Source: Amphimedon queenslandica (taxonomy: Eukaryota; Porifera; Demospongiae; Haplosclerida; Niphatidae). From it: a stretch of DNA of 20,808 nucleotides. Below the pieces are notes generated by a model. It saw nothing but the letters and a program-made list of their open reading frames with translations. It made no database searches and had not been told where the DNA came from. Within the stretch, counting starts at the first letter, position 1, and each line of letters begins with the position of its first letter. Below, piece by piece: positions 8,858 through 16,584 of this stretch. The position numbers were made by a program, and so were the translations under genes. Location of the stretch: NCBI RefSeq assembly GCF_000090795.2, contig NW_003546242.1:485027-505834 (forward strand), given 5' to 3'.

Positions 8858-9170
8858 GTTTTTAAAGTACTAATAATACTTGAAATACTTCAACAGATCT
8901 CTAAAACAACTAAGAACTTACCGCAATGCTTCTAGATTACCGTAGTTTCTTTTTGCAGCTGCCTACATACGTGACAACAATTATTATTATGGACAAAGAA
9001 GACAAAATATGGCTTGCAAAGTAAGGTAAGTAACTAATTAATACTCTCTACTTACACAAATTACTCGCAAACTCATCAAACTCCAATAAGCAACTCACTC
9101 CGGATCCTTGAAAACCCAATTTGCAGCCCGAGGGTCCAGTCTCCAGAGTTAAACTCCCGCTTCCAGTTGA

Positions 9171-9190
9171 TCAGGCTTGCTTGGACCAAA
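9171..9190 (-). other. Possible primer-binding site and start of the BEL/Pao leader
   Basis: On the - strand the first bases after the LTR read TTTGGTCCAAGCAAGCCTGA. The TGG lies two bases after the terminal CA of the LTR, where a tRNA 3'-CCA would pair. The remainder resembles a tRNA 3' end only imperfectly; tRNA-Arg is a guess. About 310 bp of leader separate it from the Gag start. Confidence 0.4.
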
Positions 9191-9450
9191 TGTGCTTGAC
9201 CTCTTTAAAAACTAGACCTTCTCTATCTAGTTGCTGCTAAGGCTGTCCCAATTGCTGAGCTGCAGTTTCTGTTTGACCAGTTAGATTCAAATATCATAAA
9301 TATCATCTTATTAATAATAACAATTCTCTCCTCTTAGGTCTGGTTTGTTTGATCCTTCTCACAAACTTTCACACGTATTTATACAAAAATCAGATAATGA
9401 ATAATAATGTAATTAGATTACGTAATAATAACAATAATTATTTCTCCACA
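9191..9450 (-). repeat. 5' LTR of the BEL/Pao element (260 bp)
   Basis: Ends are TGTG...CACA when read on either strand. On the - strand it begins TGTGGAGAAATAATTATTG and ends GGTCAAGCACA. It lies directly before a TGG-containing primer-binding site candidate and contains a TATA box. No second copy is present, so the 3' LTR is gone and the boundaries rest on the ends and position. Confidence 0.55.
9376..9383 (-). promoter_or_regulatory. TATA box inside the 5' LTR
   Basis: TATAAATA on the - strand, about 70 bases into the LTR and followed by ACGTGTGAAAG. Position and orientation suit an LTR (U3) promoter driving leftward transcription of the element. Confidence 0.4.
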
Positions 9451-9917
9451 TGGAGTTGTACCATACGTACATGTATATGTGTGTAGATAATTTGTGAGTC
9501 GACTCAGTAATGTTAGCTGGCTAGTGCAGTTGGAGGCAAGTTACCTCATAGTCAGGTCTCCCATTGTTGTGTGATGAGTTTGCCGTGTGTGATGGGAGAT
9601 TACATATGGCTGACTTGTGTGAGCTAGAGGATATGCATAGGGTAAATGTTAGCTCAGTGTTGTGATCATGTATACATCAAGTGAGGATTGGCCCAATAAT
9701 GAGAGTATGTTTGGGTGATTATTTGTGTCTCCTGCCTTTGTGTAGGCAGCCTCGCTGAGTTACCAGTAGACCCTACCCTAATGGTGGAAGGTTCCTCGAG
9801 TTTTCCTGGACTGGCACTAAGTATAAGCTCAGTGAGTGCACCACTGGTGACTGGGCAATGAGAGCTACAGCACCAATCACAGAGTGTCTTCAACTAAGAT
9901 TAAAGGAGGTGGGAGTA
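9451..9917. other. Intronic DNA without recognised genes, ending in a purine-rich tract
   Basis: No supported gene. A short imperfect hairpin (TCTCCCATT near 9566 against GATGGGAGA near 9591) is present. The - strand frame at 9666-9893 has no recognised motif. Bases 9901-9915 are purine-rich (AAAGGAGGTGGGAG) and lie just before the possible LTR. Confidence 0.4.
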
Positions 9918-10133
9918 TGTTAACCTTTTCAACTAATTTTGGACTCCTCGATGAAGGAGGAGTCACTATATCAGTGTCAGTCACTAGAGGGTGTGGTTAT
10001 TTTCCAGACTATGGAGCACACCATTGGAGACAGAAGTCCATCATCAGTAGAGATTTATTGATTTTTTGCAGCTTCCCAGACCTTAATTATCAAATTTAAT
10101 AACAATACCTCCATCCTCCTTACTCTTGTTACA
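9918..10133 (+). repeat. Possible solo LTR
   Basis: A 216-bp stretch begins TGTTAACC and ends CTTGTTACA. It is preceded two bases earlier by a polypurine-tract-like AAAGGAGGTGGGAG. This matches the 3' end of an LTR element on the + strand. There is no recognisable pol sequence to its left and no matching second copy, so the call is weak. The + strand frame at 9884-10099 runs through it and is not called as a gene. Confidence 0.3.
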
Positions 10134-10284
10134 GCGCCAGTTGATTTGCAATAATATTCTCTTTCCAGTAACAATTGACAATGATAATAATTGAAACTCG
10201 AATATAACAAATAAATAAATACCACCACTTCACTACCAATGTTTCTCCTTATATACCTAACTCCCACACACATTATTATCAATA

Positions 10285-10788
10285 CCGTATTTCCTTGAAT
10301 TCTATCCGCGGGTACTATTAATTTCAGAAGCAAGAGCACTGCGGGTACAATACAGGGGCGAATAGTATTCAAGGGCAAACACTATTAAGTTCAGCTCCAG
10401 TCTCCATTTTAAGTGTAACCACACCTACTCCAATTTTTATTAACTATATTAATTTTTAATAGTAAATTCATAAGTTTTAATAGTTCAATTGCTAAGAATA
10501 GAAAACTTTCTTGCAGCTGCTCTGTTACTTGTTTTCTTAGCCTCTTCAACTACATTTAGCTTAAAAGCCACATCAAAACTTCTTTTTTTAGAAGCCATTG
10601 CAAAGGTTATGATAAGGGAATGCTCATGTAAACACACGTGGGCAACACGTGTATTATTTCTACTGCGCATGCGCAACATGCGGTAATAATTTAAGGGCGA
10701 ATATTATTTCATTCAGCCTTCTTAATGGTGCGGATATAATTCAAGGGCGGATAGAATTCGAGGGCAAAAAGATTTCAAGGAAATACGG
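10285..10788. mobile_element. Pogo-like non-autonomous DNA transposon, 504 bp, TA target duplication
   Basis: Terminal inverted repeats CCGTATTTCCTTGAA and its exact reverse complement TTCAAGGAAATACGG bound the element. They are flanked by TA on both sides (10283-10284 and 10789-10790), the target duplication of Tc1/mariner and pogo elements. Subterminal motifs repeat: GAATTCTATCCGC near the left end, and GCGGATATAATTC, GCGGATAGAATTC and GCGAATAGTATTC elsewhere. It retains the beginning of a pogo-type transposase on the - strand. Confidence 0.8.
10485..10598 (-). pseudogene. Pogo-type transposase, N-terminal DNA-binding segment only
   Basis: Starting at the ATG at 10598, 37 codons read MASKKRSFDVAFKLNVVEEA and then KKTSNRAAARKF before diverging to a stop. 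The pattern K-K/R-R-S-x-D-x-A-F-K-L-x-V-V-x-x-A, followed by N-x-x-A-A-R-x-F, is the first helix-turn-helix (CENP-B/Brinker-like) of pogo/Tigger-type transposases, which binds the element ends. The rest of this domain and the DDE catalytic core are missing, so this is a deletion derivative. An upstream in-frame Met at 10679 exists but is less like the family start. The overlapping + strand frame at 10489-10686 is a shadow. Confidence 0.65.
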
Positions 10789-10941
10789 TAGTTTAATAGT
10801 AATGAATTAATTATTTTTGGTTACATTGTTACACTCTGTTACTTTGCTTTTTCTTACTCTATTGCTTCTTTGTGTTGGTCTGAAAGGGTAACACACGAAA
10901 ACCAACAAATCAGACTGAGGATCCTAAGGGCTCCTGATCAG

Positions 10942-11268
10942 TTAAGCAAATCCGGTGTTTTCAGTGCAAGCAGCTGTAACATCAACGAAATAAATATCCT
11001 CATTATACAGAAGCAGAGTTTGATCTAATGCAAATGCATTCACTTGATTCCAAACTTGCTTGCCACTCCTATGTTTTCTCTTCCATTTTTACATAGCTTA
11101 CAAAACATTCCATTCTCATTATCATCAAAGTAAAGTAAGGGCCTATCTTCTGCCCACTTAGACTTGTATTCTAATTTTCTCTTCTTAATATTTGGCTTAC
11201 CACAATTCCTCGCTCTATGTGCACTAAGAAGGTTTAAGTCCTTTCCCTAGTTTACTTTGGCCTGCCAT
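10942..11268 (-). pseudogene. Zinc-finger transposon remnant (hAT / ZNF862-like N-terminus)
   Basis: On the - strand, 68 open codons (11246-11040) read KPNIKKRKLEYKSKWAEDRP, then LLYFDDNENGMFCKLCKN. A basic K-K-R-K followed by W, an acidic-aromatic patch and C-x2-C is the pattern of the TTF-type or BED-like finger at the start of ZNF862-like and hAT-family proteins. After a frameshift, WNQVNAFALDQTLLLYNEDI continues to a stop at 10942. A Met at 11268 opens a short related frame (MAGQSKLGKGLKPS) that ends early. Probably a decayed copy of a hAT-related gene. The finger's His ligands and the catalytic region are not seen. Confidence 0.45.
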
Positions 11269-11460
11269 GCTTTTTTAACTACTTGTATATTTCTCCTGTT
11301 ACTCGTAATTAAAAGGGTGTGGAAATGACATGCCCACACGCAATTAAATAGGTTTGCACTTTCGTTTATTGTGTAAAATGTGCAAAAAAGCTCTAAACAC
11401 ACTATAGGGACAACACTAAATTAATGTGTCTTTAATAAATGTGTCCATTTCATTTTTTAG

Positions 11461-11525
11461 ATATCACCTCAAGAATTGCAGTTCTTAGAAATTTTGGGTC
11501 ATGGTAGTGGAGGAACTGTTTATAG
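11461..11525 (+). CDS. MAP2K5: MAP2K5 kinase-domain exon with glycine-rich loop
   Basis: A 65-nt exon between CATTTTTTAG and the donor GTAAGC. It reads ISPQELQFLEILGHGSGGTV, then Tyr, and leaves two bases (AG) for the next exon, so it ends in phase 2. G-H-G-S-G-G-T-V-Y is the ATP-binding P-loop (G-x-G-x-x-G-x-V) and its G-H-G-x-G-G-T-V-Y form is characteristic of MEK5 among MAP2Ks. MEK1/2 have A in the second position, and MKK3/6 and MKK7 differ further. Start phase agrees with the linker exon 10.1 kb upstream. The exon with the catalytic A-V-K lysine should follow but was not found in the remaining 9.3 kb. Confidence 0.8.
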
Positions 11526-11905
11526 GTAAGCAATTTTCTCTCCTGGATTTTACATTGGTTTAGTTTAAGTGTTCATGTCTGTCTGTGTGTTTTAATTTGC
11601 TAAAATGCATTTACTTGCATAGTTGAGGACGAATAGGATAAGTTGGGAATGTATAATATTGCTTTTGTAGTAGTCTTCTATGTGCGAAGGACAAAAAGCA
11701 GAGGTAATGTGAGTGCAGTAGCTGTGCAACTTTGCTGCACATATGCACTACTCCTTTATTGTATTTATAACTACTTATTGCATGAAGAGGATTGTAGTTG
11801 AAGAACAATTCAAGTCAAGGAAATGAATGATTGTGATTGGAGAGTCCTTTATTCTTATGTTTGATTTTATGAAATTTTTTAGATATTTTGTAATGCAGCT
11901 ATTTG
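11526..11905. other. Start of the next MAP2K5 intron
   Basis: AT-rich with a short TGTCTGTCTGTGTGTG stretch near 11577-11592. No gene is supported; the - strand frame at 11611-11808 has no recognised motif. Confidence 0.5.
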
Positions 11906-12223
11906 TTGATAGACGTCAGAGTGTTGGCCACACTCGGTAGCTAACTCCTAGTCCACCTAGGCTTTTTCCTGGCTACTTTTCCTATATCACGTCTGTCCTT
12001 AATCCCTTTGTCCATGACTCAGAAGCACCAAAATATCATACCATACAACATTATAAAGAAGCCTTTACAATTATTGTGTTGGCATAAAAGCCATGGTAAA
12101 CTGAAGGCTAGGTAGTTGGGTCTTGAGAACCAGAACTGTAGGTTAAAATGTTTTTATTGGCCGAACTCACACCGTCCTGCCTACCTTAAAATGCTCTTGT
12201 TACCAACATAGCTTGTACAGTTA
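11906..12223 (+). repeat. Left direct repeat (LTR-like, 318 bp)
   Basis: Matches 13119-13422 in the same orientation, roughly three quarters identical by eye. It opens TTGATAGACGTCAGAGTGTT (right copy TTGACAGACGGCAGAGTGTT), shares CTTGAGAACCAGAACTG and ends TGTACAGTTA in both. The two copies bracket Gag-like coding DNA, so they may be LTRs (TGAYAG...TGTACA) or long terminal direct repeats of another retroelement class. Confidence 0.65.
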
Positions 12224-12242
12224 CTTCTGTCCTGATGCTAAA

Positions 12243-12468
12243 TATAGAGAGTTGCAGCGGAAGTAATTAATGGGAGGTGTGACTCATTGTCAGCCGTCTT
12301 GGGTGGCAAGACTGCATGTTGAAGTATGCAGGAATGAAGTGAATCGAAAGAAAAGTCCTGTTGTTTGAGATGAACTAGAAGAGCAAGCCAAGGAGCTATT
12401 TTACTTGTTGCATGACTCCTGAATGGATAGGCTTTTGTATCAAACCTTACCAGCAGTAAAAAGCTCAC
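12243..12468 (-). pseudogene. Inverted copy of a Gag-like coding segment
   Basis: The - strand frame (76 codons) contains QQDFSFDSLHSCILQHAVL, then PPKTADNESHLPLITSAATL. The same peptide in slightly changed form is encoded on the + strand at 12700-12845 (FFFDSLRSSMLQHAVL and MADNEPHVPLITSAATP). At DNA level the arms are about four-fifths identical by eye. Preservation of the peptide pattern in both copies, while synonymous and some other bases differ, suggests that it was once protein-coding. Function unknown; the + copy leads into a CCHC knuckle, hence Gag-like. Confidence 0.5.
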
Positions 12469-12578
12469 TTAACTAATGAAGTATTTGGTGTTTCAAAGTT
12501 GTAAAGTTTGTAATATTGTTATTTTATACTTATATATCATAAAATAATTGCCAGCAGCTGTTTTACAAATATTTTTGA

Positions 12579-12908
12579 AGCTTCTCCTTAACTTGGAGTA
12601 GGCCTGTTTCTTACACTAAGTGCTCTAGTGTAGTCTGTAATGGTTTCTTTTCTGCCAAGAGTGATGCAATTGTTGAGCAAGTTCCTTCGCTTGCTCTTGA
12701 TAACACTAGTTCATCTCAAACATTGTTAGAACAGGACTTTTTCTTCGATTCACTTCGTTCTTCAATGCTCCAACATGCAGTCTTGCGACCCAACATGGCG
12801 GACAATGAGCCACATGTCCCATTAATTACTTCTGCTGCAACTCCTCTATACAGGCCTATGCTTATTATGTAACAAAACTGGACATACTGATTTGTATTGT
12901 GTCTTCTT
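12579..12908 (+). pseudogene. Gag-like fragment with CCHC zinc knuckle
   Basis: A 97-codon open stretch (12579-12872, no ATG) reads through DAIVEQVPSLALDNTSSSQT, DFFFDSLRSSMLQHAVL and PLITSAATPLYR. Just past a +1 shift near 12850, the next frame reads CLLCNKTGHTDLYC (12859-12900). This is a perfect C-x2-C-x4-H-x4-C zinc knuckle as found in the nucleocapsid part of retroelement Gag proteins. The rest is not a family I recognise. It lies between two 300-bp direct repeats, in the position expected for Gag. No protease or polymerase motif follows before 13119, so the element is non-autonomous or internally deleted. Confidence 0.5.
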
Positions 12909-13118
12909 TTCCAGCACTATAAACTAAAAGACCACTTGCTTTGGAGATTTAGACGATGTGCTTATTATTTACCTGCTGCTATTGTTAATTAAGGCTGGGT
13001 TTTTGGTTTGGCACTGAGTGAATTATTTGTGTTGACATGTGTGTATGTATAACATATGCTGAGATTAAATAATGTTACGTTAAATTTTAGAGGGGACACT
13101 ATGCCCAACTTTTGTCCA

Positions 13119-13422
13119 TTGACAGACGGCAGAGTGTTGGCCACAGTCTGTTGATGCTCCTAGTCTGCCACCCGCTTAGGCTTTGTTCCCGGCTATCTTC
13201 CTTGCATCTTGCCTGCGACTCAGAGATACCAGTTATCATACCGTGTGACAATATAAAGAAACTTTTATGGTTACTGTGTTAGCATGAAAACTGCGGGGAA
13301 CAGCAGGCTAGGCAGTCCGGTCTTGAGAACCAGAACTGGGGGTCAAAACGTTTTTTATGGCCAAACTCTTGCCACCCTGCCTGTCTAAAAAGCTGTTATT
13401 ACCAATATGGCATGTACAGTTA
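13119..13422 (+). repeat. Right direct repeat (LTR-like, 304 bp)
   Basis: Partner of 11906-12223. Shared blocks include AGAGTGTTGGCCACA, TCTTGAGAACCAGAACTG and TGTACAGTTA. The copies differ by many substitutions and small indels, so if they are LTRs the insertion is old. Confidence 0.65.
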
Positions 13423-14390
13423 GGCCACCCCAATTAAATTCCTTGTTTGTCCTTTCAAGTGCGGAGAGTATGCTGGCAGGCAGGTGGTATTAATGATATT
13501 AGTGATTATCGATATTCATTAATGAATATTAATAATAAAATAAGCTCCACCTTACTATACATCATTGTAAATTGGATATTGACTTTATTGTTATCAATTC
13601 AATGTCTAATGCAAATTCTCTGTAAATTGCACAATGCTTCTTACATGCTGGTAGTAACTTAAATTATTATCAGTACAGTAATGCTAAAAAAAGTTGTGCA
13701 AAACTTAAAGAGAGATTTGAAAAGATAAAAAGTAACAAGACACCTCATTTCTTATTCTTAATATACATAGTTGGTTTATCTTTACAGTTCTCATACTTAG
13801 GTCACAACCTTCTTCTTTAGCACAATAAATGCATATTGGAGAGTATTTAGCACTTAGTATGAGCATATACAGACTGACTCAATACTAACTCATCAATAGC
13901 ATGGAACAAATTCTGATTTTTCTAGGACTTGTGTAGAAAAGTGGTCTATTAACTTACAACAGGAGTAGGTTTTTTTTAGTTTACTTTTTATGTTTTGTGT
14001 TTGTCAATTAAGTGCTCAGAATAACAACTGAGATTTAAAAAGAAATCCACAAAATGTGGCTTAAGTTTTTTCTCAGTCTTCCTTTCCCAGTAGCACTCCA
14101 ATAAGAGCTGTGAAAGTGCATATCCACAAAGCTGATTAACAGAAATATTTCCAGTTTTTTTTTACAATGCTTTGATTGATCAGGAACATTAGATCCAGTA
14201 AAGATATTTAAAACAGAAAGAATAGGTGTCTTTTCTCTATCAGATACATGGAAATGACCTATATACCAGAAAATATCCCTTAGAGTGACTAACAGTTTAC
14301 TTGCCAATGTGATTTTGCCCTGTAACCAGCCAACTAATAAAGAGTTAAAAAATGAAATTATCAAAATCATTTTCCTATTTCTTTCTCTAC
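13423..14390. other. Intronic DNA without a well-supported gene
   Basis: AT-rich. The + strand frame at 13447-13662 has no motif. The - strand frame at 14035-14430 overlaps a candidate exon at its upstream end (see 14391-14475), but its lower part looks like read-through into intron. Confidence 0.4.
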
Positions 14391-14475
14391 CAGGTTTAGG
14401 AATTAAGGCACAGTCAAAACTCTCATTCATACCAGTGGCAGTAACAGCACCATCATCTGTAGATCGAACTTTATA
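14391..14475 (-). CDS. Candidate exon of an unidentified gene on the opposite strand
   Basis: On the - strand, an 85-nt stretch lies between an acceptor (GATATCTGCAG) and a donor (CCTG, then GTAGAG). It reads YKVRSTDDGAVTATGMNESF, then DCALIPKP, with one base left over. The composition (polar, Thr/Asp/Gly-rich, one Cys) looks like part of an extracellular domain, but I cannot name one. The same frame is open on both sides apart from a TGA just upstream, so it could also be a decayed single-exon piece. If real, it would be a gene nested in, or convergent with, MAP2K5. No partner exons were identified. Confidence 0.22.
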
Positions 14476-15636
14476 CTGCAGATATCATCCAAATTTAGAG
14501 ACTACAGCGAAAAGGGGCAAATTTACATTGACGAGCACAAGAGTATGTATTATTGTCAAATGAGGGCAGACAGCAAAATGCATTTGACATCCAACTGGGG
14601 CTTAATAGTCTCATTAAAAATTCTGAAACGCTAAACGACACATTGCAATGTGTTATCCTCCATGGCATTAAAAACTTGTAGACATTTATGACACTTGTAG
14701 CAACTAAGTTCATGTGAATTGGGGCTAAACCTATATTAAATGATAATACAAATTCATCATTGAAGACACTGACCATTAAAACAAGAAATAAAATGTATTC
14801 ATAAGACAATTAATAGCATTTGTCACCACTCTGTATGGGACTGTAAATATTGCTGTAGAGACTAAAGGATAGAAAGCATAAATTAAAATTTTGAATCAAG
14901 GCTAACCGTTAATGAAATAAAACACCAGTGAGCCAAGTCAACCAAAATACTTGATTCATTACAAGAATTTAGAGAAAGCATGTGTGTCAATAAATCAACA
15001 AAGATGTACAAACCTGACAATATTTACTGTAGTTAAAGAAAACAATTGATAGTTAGGTAGACTGCAAAGTTAGTCAAGCTGCAAGAACCTTAGCCAGCAC
15101 AAATCAAAATACGCTCTGAATGATTGTTTTCTGTAAGCTACAAAAAGGTCAGAAATATAAATTCACAAAGCTAGTGTGTGCAAGAGGTCAATGGTAAAAG
15201 CAAGGGATTATGAAATCATGAACTAATAAAATGGCGGACAAGCTAGCTCACTAGTTGTGTCATGTAACTTAGCTCTTTTGCACATTACAATTAATGATAA
15301 TCTATCTTACTCAATAAGTACTCTTGATATACCTAAAGCAAGTCGTTGCCTCTTTCTTTACCTATTTTCGCTTCACAAGTGTCAAGTGGCACCGCTAGTA
15401 CATGGATTAATCAGAATATTAATGAGACATGGGGGAGTATGCAGGCGGGAAAGGAGAAACAATTAATCTAATTGCAATGGCCTTACATGTGTGCTGACAG
15501 TAGATATACAGGGCCTATGATTATTATCGAACACAACTGGGCTTACCACTACATACTGGAAGGTATTGGTTTCTTTTCTCGTGGCATAATAAACTTCAAA
15601 AACCATGTACTTGCCATGTGCTTTAGGTAATTATTA
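14476..15636. other. Intronic or intergenic DNA without recognised genes
   Basis: No motif-bearing frame was found. The - strand frame at 14495-14809 overlaps the neighbourhood of the candidate exon in a different frame and is hydrophobic by AT bias. The + strand frame at 15257-15466 has no motif. Confidence 0.4.
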
Positions 15637-15842
15637 CCGTATTGCTTGAAATTTTCATGGGTTGATATTTTCGTGGTTTGCTCGTAGTGGGGTAATTCGT
15701 GGTTTAAATTTTTTGGCTGACAGTTTACATAGCCTGTAAGGGAATGGCACTTCAATGATTTCGTGGGTTTAAATTTCTTGGGCAGCCCCATAACCACGAA
15801 AACCACGAAATTTACATTCCACTAAAATTTCAAGCTATACAG
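15637..15842. mobile_element. MITE of 206 bp with TTCGTGGTT motifs
   Basis: The left end TA-CCGTATTGCTTGAAATTTT pairs with the right end AAAATTTCAAGCTATACAG, with two mismatches. The left flank is TA; the right flank is AA, perhaps a mutated TA. Internally the left half has TTCGTGGTT-type motifs (about 15670, 15697, 15758), and the right half has their inverse AACCACGAAA twice (about 15791-15810). The whole element is thus imperfectly palindromic and could fold. The first bases resemble the ends of the pogo-like element at 10285. The - strand frame at 15549-15806 is a by-product. Confidence 0.65.
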
Positions 15843-16584
15843 AATTTACTAGCTGTTAATACATAGGCGGTAGCCTATAGGTATGATTGACGTGGATTTC
15901 AAGATGGTGGCTGGTTTTATCATTTTTAAACACTTAAACTCTTTTATCTTACATTGTACAGCCTTATAAATGGCTTAGATGAGCTCTCCTTCACTGAGCA
16001 ATTCTCCTGGTGCCTTTAAAGTGGACTGTAATGTAGCGGGAGCATTTTTTTCCGAATAGGCCCGAATTCAAATTTCTGCAAAATTCTTCAGACTTTTTTT
16101 CTACTTTCTTTCATCTTCTTTCGTTTTCCTTTTAATTTTTTGAGCCAGGGAAGTGCTCAATTTGGCTTTTACATAACTCTTCTGGGCTTGGGTCAAGGAC
16201 CACAAAGGTAGTTTCAAAAAGACGTGAGGATAGAATACAAAATGGAAGACAAAATTTATCTGCAGACACAGCGTGAGTTTTTGATTTGATGCCATTTTAA
16301 TTTATGCGCATGTGATCAGCATGAATATAATTAACCTACCACATAATCATAACAGAATGTATGTATTACATGAAGAGAAAAAGAATGGAAACAATAAAAA
16401 AATTAAGAATGGAAACGTACTAGGATTAAATCGAAAAAAGTTAAGAAAGAAGAGGGTACTTGCAAACTGGGTGATAAGAAATCCTACACCACTACATTGA
16501 AGACATGGCTTCATAATTGTCATGTACTATATTGCTTGTGTGGATAATTACAATGCTTTTGGGTAATATTTTATGCAGTGCTAT
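15843..16584. other. DNA without recognised genes
   Basis: Includes pyrimidine-rich and A-rich stretches (for example 16095-16140). The frames at 16101-16295 (- strand) and 16312-16500 (+ strand) are Lys-rich or low-complexity and carry no motif. Confidence 0.4.

Larger units (their letters stand above)
5912..9450 (-). mobile_element. BEL/Pao LTR retrotransposon, 5' end preserved, 3' end lost
   Basis: Reading leftward on the - strand, the order is 5' LTR (9450-9191), possible primer-binding site, leader, Gag with DUF1759-like domain, CCHC knuckles, aspartic protease (DTG), and reverse transcriptase with a YVDD box. This order and the motifs are those of the BEL/Pao superfamily. The RNase H, integrase and 3' LTR are missing. 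The element breaks at about 5912 against an oppositely oriented Gypsy fragment. Many frameshifts and stops mark it as inactive. Confidence 0.85.
1360..11460 (+). other. MAP2K5 intron, 10.1 kb, filled with mobile-element remains
   Basis: Phase-0 intron starting GTAAGC and ending CATTTTTTAG. It contains, in order, the ACAAGGTTGT repeat arrays, a Ty3/Gypsy fragment, a BEL/Pao element, a possible solo LTR, a pogo-like element and a zinc-finger transposase remnant. No convincing host exon was found inside it. The two flanking exons join in frame to give GGQ then ISPQELQFLEILGHG, which supports the intron call. Confidence 0.65.
11906..13422 (+). mobile_element. Composite element: direct repeats bracketing inverted Gag-like copies
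   Basis: Layout is direct repeat, inverted Gag-like copy, short middle, + strand Gag-like copy with zinc knuckle, about 210 bp of spacer, direct repeat. Total 1.5 kb. The structure resembles a short LTR element (TRIM-like) that suffered an internal inverted duplication. No target duplication was identified at the outer edges. Confidence 0.45.

Noticed and set aside
10489..10686. 65-codon + strand frame
   Set aside because: It is antisense to the pogo-type DNA-binding segment, whose motifs are on the - strand.
14092..14136. In-frame AVK-like exon candidate for MAP2K5 (STPIRAVKVHIHKAD)
   Set aside because: It follows a TTTCCCAG acceptor and fits the phase, but it reaches a stop at once, lacks a credible donor and does not otherwise resemble the kinase subdomain II-III region.
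14495..14809. 104-codon - strand frame
   Set aside because: Hydrophobic from AT bias; no motif, and a different frame from the neighbouring exon candidate.
15549..15806. 85-codon - strand frame
   Set aside because: It reads through the palindromic repeats of the 206-bp MITE and has no domain-like pattern.
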